Shown here: piece after piece, positions 1 through 8,359 of the stretch | How the letters are laid out: every line of letters begins with the position of its first letter | Position numbering within the stretch: position 1 is the first letter of the stretch | Source: Mycobacterium sp. | GTDB taxonomy: Bacteria > Actinomycetota > Actinomycetes > Mycobacteriales > Mycobacteriaceae | Length of the DNA stretch: 39,714 nt | Direction of reading: 5' to 3' | Assembly: GCA_025965895.1 (NCBI GenBank) | Contig: JAOPWC010000029.1 | Coordinates: 1-39,714 of the forward strand | Made by a program: the position numbers and the translations under genes | The notes under the pieces: model-generated | Seen by the model: only the letters and a program-made list of their open reading frames with translations | What the model was told of the DNA's origin: nothing | Databases searched by the model: none

Positions 1-266
1 ACGGGATGAACCCGGCACCGGCCGACCAGTTGCCGGGGCCGACGCCGCCGACCAGTGACCCGCTGAGCACGCCGGGGCTGGGTACTGTCCAGTGCAGTGG
101 CCAGCAGCCCAACCCGTGCATCTACACTCCGGTCTCGGGTCCTGCGGCGATCTACAGTCCACAACGCGGCGAAGTCGTAGCGCCGGACGGGTCGAAGTTC
201 ACCGTCACGAATTCGAATAACACAGGAGACGACGGATGGAAGGAGATGCTGGCGCCAGCCGGCTGA
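1..266 (+). CDS. mce1F: Mce family protein, C-terminal end (Mce1F type), partial
   Basis: This is the 3' end of a gene that begins before the window, read in the frame whose codons start at position 3 and closed by TGA at 264-266. The visible ~87 residues are Pro-rich and end in a segment with IYSP, GEVVAPDGSKF and NTGDDGWKEMLAP. That tail is typical of the last Mce substrate-binding protein of an mce operon. Mce proteins form the periplasmic lipid-conducting part of Mce importers, and Mce1 handles fatty acids. The F-type assignment rests on the tail and on the four Mce-associated genes that follow in the Rv0174-Rv0178 order. The 3' end overlaps the next start by 31 nt. The MCE domain itself lies outside the window. 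Confidence 0.85.
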   Translation, partial: GMNPAPADQLPGPTPPTSDPLSTPGLGTVQCSGQQPNPCIYTPVSGPAAIYSPQRGEVVAPDGSKFTVTNSNNTGDDGWKEMLAPAG

Positions 267-871
267 ACCCCACCGATGATGAGGGCTCGTCCGACGAGAA
301 AGAGGTAGTCACGGAGGCCGAGAACCTCACCGATCCGGCCCGCGAACCAGCGGTCGCATCGCCGCCCGAACCGTCGCGGCTGGGCCGTCGCTGGCTGCTC
401 GGCATTGTCGCCGTGCTGCTCGCCCTCGGCGCGGGCGTGGCCACCGGCGGCTACTTCGCCCTCCGCGCCCACGATCAGAGCAATGCACTCGCGCGCGCCG
501 ACGTGGATGCCGTGCGGGCGGCGAAGGATTGCGTCTCCGCCACCCACGCACCGAACACCGCGGGCATGGCGGCGGCTCAGCAGAAGATCATCGAGTGCTC
601 CACCGGTGACTTCGGCGCGCAAGCAGGGTTGTACAGCGGCATGTTGGTCGATGCCTATCAGGCCGCTAACGTCCAGGTGCAGGTTTCCGACATGCGCGCC
701 GCGGTCGAGAAGCATAACGACGACGGGTCAGTCGAGGTGCTCGTCGCCCTGCGGGTCAAGGTGTCGAACACCGAGGCTCAGGGACAAGAACAGGGTTACC
801 GGCTGCGGGTACAGATGGTGTCAGCTGACGGCAAGTACAAGATCGCCAAGCTCGACCAGGTGTCGAGTTGA
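236..871 (+). CDS. mam1A: Mce-associated membrane protein (Rv0175/Mam1A type)
   Basis: A 211-residue protein with an acidic, disordered N-terminus (1-48), one membrane helix at about 53-75, and an extracytoplasmic domain of about 130 residues. That domain has the SnoaL/NTF2-like look of Mce-associated proteins and ends in a beta-rich segment (VEVLVALRVKVSN, YRLRVQMV). Mam/Mas proteins are thought to stabilise or accompany the Mce1 complex. The ATG at 236 is preceded by AGGAG at 224-228, 7 nt away, and lies inside the mce1F tail. The next gene starts with TTG in a 4-nt overlap, so the genes are translationally coupled. Length and position match Rv0175 (about 213 aa). Confidence 0.88.
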   Translation: MEGDAGASRLNPTDDEGSSDEKEVVTEAENLTDPAREPAVASPPEPSRLGRRWLLGIVAVLLALGAGVATGGYFALRAHDQSNALARADVDAVRAAKDCVSATHAPNTAGMAAAQQKIIECSTGDFGAQAGLYSGMLVDAYQAANVQVQVSDMRAAVEKHNDDGSVEVLVALRVKVSNTEAQGQEQGYRLRVQMVSADGKYKIAKLDQVSS

Positions 872-1848
872 CCGCGGTGCTCGAAAAGGCGAGCGGGGCG
901 AAGGTCACCGACGAGGTGGTGGCCGAGGCGCCTGTCGCGTCCTGGCCCTCGCGAGCAGGAGCTTTCGCGATTGACGTCCTCCTGGGAACCGGAGTTGTCG
1001 CGACCATGGCCCTGGTGGCGTTGACGAGTACGTTCGGCGGGTGGCTGTGGTGGCTGACCGTGGTGGTCGGCGGGCTGGTGATCATGGCGATTGCGGTGAA
1101 CCGGCTACTGCTGCCTGCGGTCATCGGATGGAGCCTGGGCCGTTCACTGTTCGGGATCGCGGTCACCGATCGACACGGTGGACGGCCAGGCCCGTGGCGG
1201 CTGCTGGCGCGCGATCTCGCCCATCTGCTCGATACCGCGTCGCTGTTCATCGGTTGGCTGTGGCCGCTGTGGGATTCCCGGAACCGCACTTTCGCCGACT
1301 TCCTGCTGCGCACCGAGGTTCGGCCGGTCGAGCCCCGCGCCCGCGGCGCGCGGCGCCTCGTCGGGGGCGTCTTGGCGGTAGCGGTATTGCTCCCGGCCGC
1401 AGCCGCCGGCTTGAGCTATCTGATGGTCTACCGCCATGACCGGGCGGTCGACCAGGCGCGGGGGCAGATCAGCACGCAGGGTCCGAAGATCGTCGAAGAA
1501 ATGTTGAGCTACGGCGCCGGCAGCATGCAAAAAGACTTCGCGCATGCCCAAACACTGGTCACCGACAGCTACCGCACCCAGTTGGTCGCCCAGCAGCAGG
1601 CGGTGCAGAGGAACGGCGCGATGACCAACGAGTACTGGGTGGCCAACAGTGCCGCGTTGTCGGTGACACCGAACAAGGCGACGATGCTGCTGCTGCTGCA
1701 GGGCCAGCGGCAAGCCAGTCAGCAGCCGTCACGTTTCATCACCGCCACTACGCGGGTGAGCTTCGAGAAGTCCGGTGACGGACGGTGGCGCGTTTCGGAT
1801 CTCACGGTGCTGACGAGGCCGTTACTCACCGGGGGAGGGGGCAAGTGA
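868..1848 (+). CDS. mam1B: RDD-domain Mce-associated membrane protein (Rv0176/Mam1B type)
   Basis: A 326-residue, two-part membrane protein. Residues 25-150 form an RDD-type module: R29, D36, helices at about 33-52 and 57-78, a WSLGRSLFGI segment, RDLAHLLD and a further helix at 120-135. A fourth helix (about 165-187) anchors a C-terminal Mce-associated domain resembling those of the neighbouring genes. The start is TTG at 868, overlapping the previous stop as TTGA; no other good start is near. Length and order match Rv0176 (about 322 aa). RDD modules are of uncertain function. The fusion to an Mce-associated domain suggests a membrane scaffold for the Mce1 importer (inference). Confidence 0.86.
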   Translation: MTAVLEKASGAKVTDEVVAEAPVASWPSRAGAFAIDVLLGTGVVATMALVALTSTFGGWLWWLTVVVGGLVIMAIAVNRLLLPAVIGWSLGRSLFGIAVTDRHGGRPGPWRLLARDLAHLLDTASLFIGWLWPLWDSRNRTFADFLLRTEVRPVEPRARGARRLVGGVLAVAVLLPAAAAGLSYLMVYRHDRAVDQARGQISTQGPKIVEEMLSYGAGSMQKDFAHAQTLVTDSYRTQLVAQQQAVQRNGAMTNEYWVANSAALSVTPNKATMLLLLQGQRQASQQPSRFITATTRVSFEKSGDGRWRVSDLTVLTRPLLTGGGGK

Positions 1849-2402
1849 GCCCCCGCCGCAAGATCGATCCGGCCGCCGAAGCCGCGACCGTAGAACCCGC
1901 GCCAAAGCCTCGGCGGCGCTGGGGATTGCCACTCGCCGGCGCAGTGGCGGCGCTGCTGATCGCCGCGGCGATCACCGCCAGCACGGTGATGTTGATCTCA
2001 CATGAGACCGAGCGCCGTGTGGCGGTCAAGGATTCAGCGGTCCTCGGCTATGTGCGATCCTTCATGACCCAGTACACGACGTTGGATCCGTTCCACGCCA
2101 ACGACTATGCCGACCGGGTACTGGCTCATGGCACCGGCGACTTCGCCAAGGCGTTCAAGGAGCGTGAGAACGAAGTCCTGGTCCAGGTGGCAAAGGCCGA
2201 GCCGACCACCGGGTCGGTGATGGAAGCCGGCGTCTCGCGATGGAACGACGACGGCAGTGCGGACGTGTTGGTGGCGACGAAGATCGTCACCAATGGTGGA
2301 CCGGATAATAAGACGGTGTTCGAGTCAGGAAGCCGCTGGTTGGCAACGGCGATCAAGGAAGGGCAGCAGTGGAAGATCGACCGGCTGGTCCAAGTGATCT
2401 GA
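1845..2402 (+). CDS. mam1C: Mce-associated membrane protein (Rv0177/Mam1C type)
   Basis: A 185-residue protein starting at GTG 1845, which overlaps the previous stop as GTGA; an in-frame upstream extension exists but would run deep into the preceding gene. It has a basic N-terminus (SPRRKIDP, KPRRRW), one membrane helix at about 27-51 and an extracytoplasmic domain containing NDYADRVLAHGTGDFAK, close in pattern to the sister proteins. Length equals that of Rv0177 (about 184 aa). The stop TGA at 2400-2402 shares its last base with the next ATG. Confidence 0.87.
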   Translation: MSPRRKIDPAAEAATVEPAPKPRRRWGLPLAGAVAALLIAAAITASTVMLISHETERRVAVKDSAVLGYVRSFMTQYTTLDPFHANDYADRVLAHGTGDFAKAFKERENEVLVQVAKAEPTTGSVMEAGVSRWNDDGSADVLVATKIVTNGGPDNKTVFESGSRWLATAIKEGQQWKIDRLVQVI

Positions 2403-3403
2403 TGGACGATTCGAAAGCCACGCCCGACGACTCGCAGTCGGCGTCATCTGACGAGACCTCCGCCGCCACGCCCTTACGCCCCCGTGGAAAGCACCGGCTC
2501 CCGCCCCGCCGCACCATGCAGCCCGCCACGGCGGAGACCGGCCCGTCCGAGCCCGACGACATGCCCCCGTCCGGCCAGCCGCCGGTCGAGAGCAACGAGC
2601 CGACGGATCCGACCGAGCCTGACGAGGTTCCGGCGGATGTGCCGGCGTCGGAGCCTGAGCTTGCGGCGGCGGCCGACGTTGCCCCCGCTCCGGGCGAACG
2701 CCGCAGGAAGTGGTTCCGTCGTCGTTCTCCGCAGGCCGCAGCCGGCATTGGCGTGGCTGCAGCGTCTGACGCGGCCACCGAGCAAGTCCCGGAGGAGACA
2801 CCGACGCAGGACGAGGCCGGCGAGATCACCGCGTCAACTGAACCAACCGAAGCGGTGGACCAAACGCCGCTTGCCGAGAGAAAACCCGTGACGAGGCGAC
2901 TCAGGGTTGCGATGGCCGCTGCTGCGGCCATCTTCGTCGCGGCGGCCGGTTTCGCGGGGGCAATGTTGCAGCCGTACCTGGCCGACCGCGCGGTCGTCAA
3001 CACCAAACTCAACGTCGCCCGGACGGCTGCGAGCGCGATCACCAGCCTGTGGACCTACACTCCGGACGACATGGACAGGCTGGCCGACAGGTCAGCGAAG
3101 TACCTGTCGGGTGATTTCGCGGACCAATACCGCAAGTACGTCGACGCGATCGCGCCGACCAACAAGCAAGCTCAAGTCAGCAACAGCACACAAGTCATGG
3201 GCGCAGCCGTCGAAGCGCTGGACGGACCCAACGCCACAGCGGTGGTCTACACCAACTCCACCTACAGCAGCCCGGTCACCAAGAACATCCCGTCGCTGCG
3301 CTACCTCTCGTATCGACTCACCATGCAGCGCGCGGAAACACGCTGGCTTATCACCAAAATGACAACGATCACCTCGGTGGACCTCACCCCGAAGCTCGGC
3401 TGA
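2402..3403 (+). CDS. mam1D: Mce-associated membrane protein with long acidic N-terminus (Rv0178/Mam1D type)
   Basis: A 333-residue protein starting at ATG 2402 in a TGATG stop/start overlap. Residues 1-160 are low complexity: Pro/Glu/Asp/Ala-rich, broken by two basic patches (about 28-37 and 100-108). One membrane helix lies at about 168-188, followed by a Mce-associated domain with LADRSAKYLSGDFADQY. Rv0178 of Mtb has about 244 residues, so the extra length here appears to be in the cytoplasmic disordered arm. It is the last gene of the mce1 operon in the window. The stop TGA is at 3401-3403. Confidence 0.85.
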   Translation: MDDSKATPDDSQSASSDETSAATPLRPRGKHRLPPRRTMQPATAETGPSEPDDMPPSGQPPVESNEPTDPTEPDEVPADVPASEPELAAAADVAPAPGERRRKWFRRRSPQAAAGIGVAAASDAATEQVPEETPTQDEAGEITASTEPTEAVDQTPLAERKPVTRRLRVAMAAAAAIFVAAAGFAGAMLQPYLADRAVVNTKLNVARTAASAITSLWTYTPDDMDRLADRSAKYLSGDFADQYRKYVDAIAPTNKQAQVSNSTQVMGAAVEALDGPNATAVVYTNSTYSSPVTKNIPSLRYLSYRLTMQRAETRWLITKMTTITSVDLTPKLG

Positions 3404-3464
3404 TATAGCAGCATCGGACAGACCGCGACATCCGCACTGCCATCACGGATTTGACGACAGGTGA

Positions 3465-3656
3465 GTGCGACGTGTCCGCTCGGACACGGAACTGCTCGAC
3501 CGTATCAACGCCGCACAGGCCGAGACCATCCTGTTGGCCGGGGACACCGCGGGCGGTGGCCATCGCTGGTCGATCGTCGGCAGCGATTCGTGGCAGCGCG
3601 TCTGCGTGCACCTGGCCCCGGACGCCAACGTGCCGTTCACACCCGACGGCGGGTAG
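3465..3656 (+). CDS. Small hypothetical protein or gene remnant (63 aa)
   Basis: An open frame of 63 codons beginning at GTG 3465, directly after an in-frame TGA (3462-3464), and ending at TAG. Third codon positions are almost all G or C, as in neighbouring real genes, so the frame looks coding. The product contains ELLDRINAAQAETILLAGD and a Trp-containing middle, with no motif I recognise. No ribosome binding site with good spacing and no convincing -10 hexamer is visible. It may be a true small gene or the surviving part of a larger one. Confidence 0.4.
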   Translation: MRRVRSDTELLDRINAAQAETILLAGDTAGGGHRWSIVGSDSWQRVCVHLAPDANVPFTPDGG

Positions 3657-3694
3657 CGATCCGGCGCCCGGGATGGTCGATGCGGTCAGCGGGC

Positions 3695-3700
3695 TAGTGT
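3695..3700 (+). promoter_or_regulatory. -10 element for a leaderless SDR transcript
   Basis: TAGTGT lies at -12 to -7 relative to ATG 3707. This is the position expected if transcription starts at the A of the start codon. No Shine-Dalgarno sequence precedes the ATG, which agrees with a leaderless mRNA. Confidence 0.5.
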
Positions 3701-3706
3701 GCGGCT

Positions 3707-4537
3707 ATGCCTTCAGTGTTGATTACCGGCGCGGCGCGCGGGATCGGGAATGCGATTGGCGCGTATTTGGCGGCTCGCGGATGGGATGTGATCGCCGGGG
3801 TACGCAACGACGCGGATGCGGTGCGGGCGAACTCGGCGGGCTTCAGACCGGTCATTCTCGATATTGCGAACGCTGACCACGTCGCGGCGCTCGAGGAATC
3901 GTTGCCAGAGCGTCTTGACGCTGTGGTGAACAACGCCGGAGTCGTGGTCGGCGGACCGATGGAAGCCGTGACCCCTGAGGAGCTGCGCCGCCAATTTGAT
4001 GTCAACGTGGTGGGCCAGATCGCGGTCACACAGGCGGTGCTGCCCCGGCTGCGTCGGTCGCGCGGCCGGGTGGTGTTCATCTCGAGCCTGAACGGCAAGA
4101 TCTCTCTGCCCCTGCTGGGTGCATACAGCGCATCGAAATTCGCAGTGGAGGCCGTGGCCGATGCGCTGCGCATGGAGCTCAAGCCGTGGGGCATCTCAGT
4201 CGTGCTGGTCGAGCCCGCCCAAACCGACACCGACATGTGGCGCACCGCTGACGCGCTGGTCGAGGAGACGGCGGGCGCGATGTCCGAGCAGAAACGCCGG
4301 TTGTACGACCGGCATTTGGCCGGGCTCAAGAAGTCCATCCCGATGTCGCAAAGGCTGGCCGGCCGCCCAGAAAAGGTCGCGGCGGTTGTCGAACATGCGC
4401 TCACCGCGCGCAGGCCGCGAGCCCGCTATGTCGTCGGGGCGGGGCCGAGGCTGCAGTTGGCCTTCATGAATCGTCTCCCCACCGCCGCCCGCGATCGTGT
4501 GCTGCGGACTTTGTCGAGTCAACCCGGCCGGGTGTAG
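3707..4537 (+). CDS. Short-chain dehydrogenase/reductase (SDR)
   Basis: A 276-residue classical SDR, an NAD(P)-dependent oxidoreductase of unknown substrate. Visible motifs are the cofactor loop TGAARGIG (7-14), LDI (51-53), NNAG (75-78), structural N100, and the catalytic set S127, Y140, K144 in YSASK. After the Rossmann core (about 1-200) comes a basic C-terminal helix-rich tail (ARYVVGAGPRLQLAF), a form common in mycobacterial SDRs. The start at ATG 3707 is supported by the -10 hexamer just upstream. The fructosamine-kinase-like gene follows after 4 nt, so the two are probably co-transcribed. Confidence 0.92.
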   Translation: MPSVLITGAARGIGNAIGAYLAARGWDVIAGVRNDADAVRANSAGFRPVILDIANADHVAALEESLPERLDAVVNNAGVVVGGPMEAVTPEELRRQFDVNVVGQIAVTQAVLPRLRRSRGRVVFISSLNGKISLPLLGAYSASKFAVEAVADALRMELKPWGISVVLVEPAQTDTDMWRTADALVEETAGAMSEQKRRLYDRHLAGLKKSIPMSQRLAGRPEKVAAVVEHALTARRPRARYVVGAGPRLQLAFMNRLPTAARDRVLRTLSSQPGRV

Positions 4538-4541
4538 CCCG

Positions 4542-5312
4542 GTGGCGGCTCGCTTCGTCAAGCGGCGACCGTCCGCGCCGCCAGAGTTTTTCGCGAGCGA
4601 AGCCGCGGGTCTGCGGTGGCTGGGTGCGGTCGATGGCGGAGTGCGATGCGCGGAGGTGTTGGGCTACGACTCGACCAGCTTGACGCTGCGCCGGCTGGAG
4701 TCGGCGCAGCCGTCGCCAGAATCTGCGCGCACGTTCGGCGCCCGGCTCGCCGTTACGCACGACGCCGGCGCGGCGGCGTTCGGCGCCGGGCCCGACGGGT
4801 GCAGCGGTCCGGGGTTCTTCGGCCCGTTGTCCCACCCGTTGCCGATGTCGGTGACCCAGCACCCGACCTGGGGCGCTTTCTATGCCGCCGAGCGATTGCA
4901 GCCGATGGTCGAGATGGCGGCACCTCGGCTGAGCTTCGACGCGCGCAAGATTATTGACACCGTAATGAAACGCTGCGTCGCAGGCGATTTTGACAACGGT
5001 GATTGTCCCGCGCGGTTGCATGGCGATCTGTGGAGCGGCAACGTGATGTGGACGCCCGACGGCGTGGTGTTGATCGACCCGGCCGCTCATGGCGGACACC
5101 GCGAAACCGACCTCGCGATGCTCGCATTGTTCGGATGCCCGTTCTTTGATGACATCCTTCGTGAATATCAGCAGGTCCGGCCGTTGCAGCCTGGCTGGCA
5201 AACTCGCGTCGGTCTGCATCAGCTCTATCCGTTGTTGGCTCACGTGGTGCTGTTCGGCCGCGGGTACGCAAGGCAGGCCGAGGCCGCGGCGACCATGACT
5301 CTGGGAATGTGA
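4542..5312 (+). CDS. Fructosamine kinase family phosphotransferase
   Basis: A 256-residue protein starting at GTG 4542, four bases after the SDR stop. It has the aminoglycoside-phosphotransferase fold of fructosamine/ketosamine-3-kinases: a short N-lobe with FVKRR (K7 may be the ATP lysine), the catalytic loop HGDLWSGN (160-167, base D162), and the metal-binding DPAAHGGHRETDLAM (179-193, D179). Family members phosphorylate sugar moieties of glycated amines, releasing them from proteins or metabolites. Substrate specificity cannot be told from the sequence. Coupling to the SDR suggests a shared small-molecule pathway (inference). Confidence 0.85.
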   Translation: MAARFVKRRPSAPPEFFASEAAGLRWLGAVDGGVRCAEVLGYDSTSLTLRRLESAQPSPESARTFGARLAVTHDAGAAAFGAGPDGCSGPGFFGPLSHPLPMSVTQHPTWGAFYAAERLQPMVEMAAPRLSFDARKIIDTVMKRCVAGDFDNGDCPARLHGDLWSGNVMWTPDGVVLIDPAAHGGHRETDLAMLALFGCPFFDDILREYQQVRPLQPGWQTRVGLHQLYPLLAHVVLFGRGYARQAEAAATMTLGM

Positions 5313-5550
5313 GCTCCATGCCCAGGTCTTCAGTCGAACGCGAGCCAGCTCCCAATCGCGATTGTGCACCACACCAATCGCTTTCTGTCGCTTAACATTT
5401 GCCACGGTCATTGGCTGTGCAGGGAAATAGCGTCGACTCTACCGCCATAAATCGGCGGCAAGAAAGCGCCAATATCTGCGCAGTCAGCGCCACCGGCGTT
5501 TATTTGTGCTCTACTGGCACTAATCTTCGTGCGGCCCATAGGAGCGCCAG

Positions 5551-5775
5551 ATGAGCGATGGTGAAGCACCGATTTCGGTTGACACCGCTGTGCGTGTTTA
5601 TCCGGGAACCGACGCTGAGACCCACGGCGTGATCGTCGAGGATTTCGGTGACATTGCGGGGGAAGGCGTCGTAGTTGCGGGCGAACGCATTGCGGCGCCG
5701 GCACGGAGGTGGGCCGTCAGGCTCGATACCGGTGATCTCGTTTTCGTCGATAGTCACGAACTGGCTGCCGGGTAG
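5551..5775 (+). CDS. Small conserved-type hypothetical protein (74 aa)
   Basis: ATG 5551 follows AGGAG at 5540-5544 with 6 nt spacing, and a plausible -10 (TAATCT) lies at 5521-5526. The product is acidic and beta-strand rich (DTAVRVYPGTDAETHGVIVEDFGD, then WAVRLDTGDLVFVDSHEL), suggesting a small barrel like those that bind nucleic acid or a partner protein. I do not recognise the family. It stands alone between two larger genes; the 238 bp before it are relatively AT-rich and hold only this promoter. Confidence 0.65.
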   Translation: MSDGEAPISVDTAVRVYPGTDAETHGVIVEDFGDIAGEGVVVAGERIAAPARRWAVRLDTGDLVFVDSHELAAG

Positions 5776-5900
5776 TGCATTTGCTCCGTCCGCCGTAAAA
5801 ATCGCTGGGTCGGCCGGCAGATCCTCCGTCCTGATGCCATTGACGAGCGCCCGCGCAGGGCGATCCGCTCCTTGTCGTTGATTGCCCGGGAACCGGCGCG

Positions 5901-5906
5901 TAGCCT
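5901..5906 (+). promoter_or_regulatory. -10 element for a leaderless methyltransferase transcript
   Basis: TAGCCT is at -12 to -7 relative to ATG 5913, again without a ribosome binding site. This matches leaderless initiation. Confidence 0.5.
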
Positions 5907-5912
5907 CGGCGC

Positions 5913-6800
5913 ATGAGCTTGGGGGACGACATCATCCCGAATTTCGAAGACGTCCAGCGGCACTATGACCTCTCCGACGACTTCTTCCGCCTGTTCCTCG
6001 ATGAGTCGCAGACCTACAGCTGCGCCTACTTCGAACGCGAGGACATGACCCTCGACCAGGCGCAGTTAGCCAAGATCGATCTGTCGTTGGGCAAGTGCGA
6101 CCTCAAACCCGGCATGACGCTGCTCGACGTAGGTTGCGGCTGGGGCGCCACGATGATGCGTGCGCGGCAACGCTATGACGTCAACGTGATCGGGCTGACG
6201 CTGAGCGAGAACCAGTACCGGCACGTGCAGGAGCTTCTGGCGACGTCGGACACGGGTCGCGACAACGGCCGACGTGCGCAGGTGCGGCTGGCCGGCTGGG
6301 AGGAGTTCGACGAGCCGGTCGACCGGATCGTGTCCATCGGCGCATTCGAACACTTCGGGTATGCCCGTCATGACCTGTTCTTCAAAAAGACCTACGACAT
6401 CCTTCCGCCGGACGGCCGAATGATGCTGCATTCGATCGTCACGATGGGCCGCGACGTCTTCCGGATGGGCCGCAAAATCACCCAGGAAGATCTGGACTTC
6501 TGGGTTTTCATCAAGAATGAAATCTTTCCCGGCGGTGAGCTGCCGATGCAGCGCACCATTCCGCAGGGCGCCGAGAACGCCGGATACAGCGTCGAACAGG
6601 TGCAGTCACTACAGCCTGACTACGCGCGGACTTTGGATATCTGGGCGGCCTCGTTGGAGGCTCACCACGACGAAGCGGCACGGATCGCGTCCGAGGAGAC
6701 CTATCAGACCTACATGCGCTACTTGACCGGATGCGCGGATCGGTTCCGCTGGCGCCACATCGACGTGCGGCAGTACACGCTGGTCAAAACCCCCGGCTGA
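5913..6800 (+). CDS. Mycolic acid cyclopropane synthase family SAM methyltransferase
   Basis: A 295-residue member of the CmaA/MmaA/UmaA/PcaA family, which modifies double bonds of meromycolate chains using S-adenosylmethionine. Landmarks are HYDLSDDFF (17-25), TYSCAYFEREDMTL (34-47), the SAM loop LDVGCGWGA (71-79), the active-site segment GAFEHFGY (143-150), EIFPGGELP (203-211) and LTGC (271-274). Length and all hallmark segments are intact. The exact paralogue cannot be fixed by eye: the EHF segment recalls CmaA2, while the lone position outside the mmaA cluster recalls umaA. A free-standing bacterial cyclopropane synthase is less likely given the mycolate-type motifs. Confidence 0.9.
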   Translation: MSLGDDIIPNFEDVQRHYDLSDDFFRLFLDESQTYSCAYFEREDMTLDQAQLAKIDLSLGKCDLKPGMTLLDVGCGWGATMMRARQRYDVNVIGLTLSENQYRHVQELLATSDTGRDNGRRAQVRLAGWEEFDEPVDRIVSIGAFEHFGYARHDLFFKKTYDILPPDGRMMLHSIVTMGRDVFRMGRKITQEDLDFWVFIKNEIFPGGELPMQRTIPQGAENAGYSVEQVQSLQPDYARTLDIWAASLEAHHDEAARIASEETYQTYMRYLTGCADRFRWRHIDVRQYTLVKTPG

Positions 6801-6946
6801 GCCCGCGTTTCGGCGCCGCGTTGGCGCGCCCCCGATCCCTGAAATAGCGGGCCGGCCGAAACGATGTGGGGTTAGGACTGCGCCGAATGGGGGAACACCC
6901 GACTCAGATGGCACCCCTTCCCGGTGCCGCTAACGAAGGAGCAGCA

Positions 6947-7231
6947 ATGATCGGAACTATCATCGGCGCGATCATCGTCGGCCTCATCGTCGGTGCTCTG
7001 GCTCGGCTGGTGATGCCCGGCAAGCAGAACATCGGCATCATCATGACGACGATCCTCGGCGCACTGGGATCATTGGTCGGGTCGTGGCTGTGCTACCAGT
7101 TGGGATACCACAACGCGAACGGCGGCTTCAAGGTGATCCCGTTCCTCGTCGGGATCGTCGTCGCCGTAATCCTGATCGCCGTCTACCTCGGCATCACGGG
7201 CCGGCGAGCCGGGACGCCAAGAGTCCGCTGA
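6947..7231 (+). CDS. GlsB/YeaQ/YmgE family small membrane protein
   Basis: A 94-residue, three-helix membrane protein (helices at about 2-23, 28-50 and 64-83). Gly-rich helices and the GALARLVMPGKQ loop are typical of the transglycosylase-associated GlsB/YeaQ family, whose members are often stress-induced. The start at ATG 6947 is chosen because AAGGAG sits at 6936-6941, 5 nt upstream; an upstream in-frame extension lacks a hydrophobic or conserved character. The molecular role is unknown. The gene is convergent with pirin. Confidence 0.85.
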   Translation: MIGTIIGAIIVGLIVGALARLVMPGKQNIGIIMTTILGALGSLVGSWLCYQLGYHNANGGFKVIPFLVGIVVAVILIAVYLGITGRRAGTPRVR

Positions 7232-7277
7232 GTCACCCGCCACCGCTAACTCTCCGCCGATGGCGGGGCCGCCGGCG

Positions 7278-8039
7278 TTACCCGGCCAGCCCCGCGTGCA
7301 TCTCCCAGACCAGGACCTCCGACGGTCCGGTGGCGGTGACCTGCTGGCCCCCCGACGCGGTCAGCCGGACGGCATCGCCTTCACGCAGCGGTCCGGCGCC
7401 TTCCAACGTGACGTCGCCGCGGGCCACGAAGAGGTGCAAATACGGTGCCTGCGGCAGTTCGACGCTCTCACCAGGTTGCATGCGAGCCCCACGCAGCGCG
7501 GCGTAGCGGTTGTGGATCTGGATCGCCGACCGATCGCGGTGTTCCGGCATCCCGGACGCGATCGTCACCAGGCCGCCCCGCAGCAGTTCATCGTCGATCT
7601 CAAGTTGCTGATAGCCGGGGGTGATACCCGCTTCGTCGGGCACCACCCACATCTGGATGAAATGCACGGGCTCGTCGTGGGATTGGCTGCCGGTCAACGT
7701 CCACGAATCGTTCTTCTCCGAATGGAAAATGCCGGTGCCTGCCGACATGCGTTGCGCCAGACCGGGATAGATCACCCCGGAGTGGCCCGTGGAGTCCTGG
7801 TGCACCAGCGATCCCCGCAACACCCACGTCACGATCTCCATGTCGCGGTGCGGATGCGTCTCAAAACCGCTGCCGGGCGTGACGATGTCGTCGTTGTTGA
7901 CCAACAGCAGTCCGTGATGGGTATTTGCCGGGTCGTAGTGCTGGCCGAACGAGAACGAGTGCTTGGAGTCCAGCCACGAAATCTGGGTGGCAAACCGGTC
8001 GGACGCGCGCCGGATGTCGACGATGGGTGCCGTGCTCAT
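7278..8039 (-). CDS. Pirin family bicupin (Rv0181c type)
   Basis: A 253-residue bicupin. The N-terminal cupin carries the pirin metal site H62, H64 (THPHRDMEI), H106 and E108 (GIFHSEKN). The C-terminal cupin (about 150-253) contains YLHLFVARGDV. Bacterial pirins are iron-binding and include quercetinase-like dioxygenases and redox regulators; the function here is not determined. The start ATG 8039 has AAGGGG upstream. Mtb places pirin Rv0181c beside sigG, whereas here several genes intervene. A decayed MarR gene lies divergently upstream. Confidence 0.93.
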   Translation of the reverse strand: MSTAPIVDIRRASDRFATQISWLDSKHSFSFGQHYDPANTHHGLLLVNNDDIVTPGSGFETHPHRDMEIVTWVLRGSLVHQDSTGHSGVIYPGLAQRMSAGTGIFHSEKNDSWTLTGSQSHDEPVHFIQMWVVPDEAGITPGYQQLEIDDELLRGGLVTIASGMPEHRDRSAIQIHNRYAALRGARMQPGESVELPQAPYLHLFVARGDVTLEGAGPLREGDAVRLTASGGQQVTATGPSEVLVWEMHAGLAG

Positions 8040-8084
8040 CTCATCACCCCTTGTGATGTGGTTGCCAGCCTAGGTGGCTGTCGA

Positions 8085-8359
8085 TGCAGCCGACAAGAGC
8101 TCGCCGACACTCTCGAGTGGGAGCAGAGCGGGCTCTCCCGTCAGCTGCGCAGGATGCGCACGCGGGGACTCGTCGCACGGCGCGGCAGCGATGACGACCG
8201 ACGGGGAGCAATCGTCGAACTCACTGCCCGCGGCCGCTCCGCGCTGCGGGCCACCGCACCCGCGCATGCCGAACTGGTTCGGTCGATGGTGTTCGACGGG
8301 ATGAGCGTCGCGCGGCTGCGGTGCGCTCGTGGACCGACACGGTGCTGGAGAGGCTCGCT
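8085..8359 (+). pseudogene. MarR family regulator remnant (5'-truncated, frameshifted)
   Basis: Reading from about 8088, one frame gives a MarR winged-helix half: recognition helix (LADTLEWEQSGLSRQLRRM), then the wing RGLVARRGSDDDRRGAIVELT, then RGRSALRATAPAHAELV. The N-terminal ~60 residues and any start codon are missing. After about position 8310 the homologous reading moves to another frame, giving AVRSWTDTVLERLA, so a frameshift lies between 8310 and 8318. The remnant ends against the alcohol dehydrogenase stop. It was probably the divergent regulator of the pirin gene. Confidence 0.75.
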
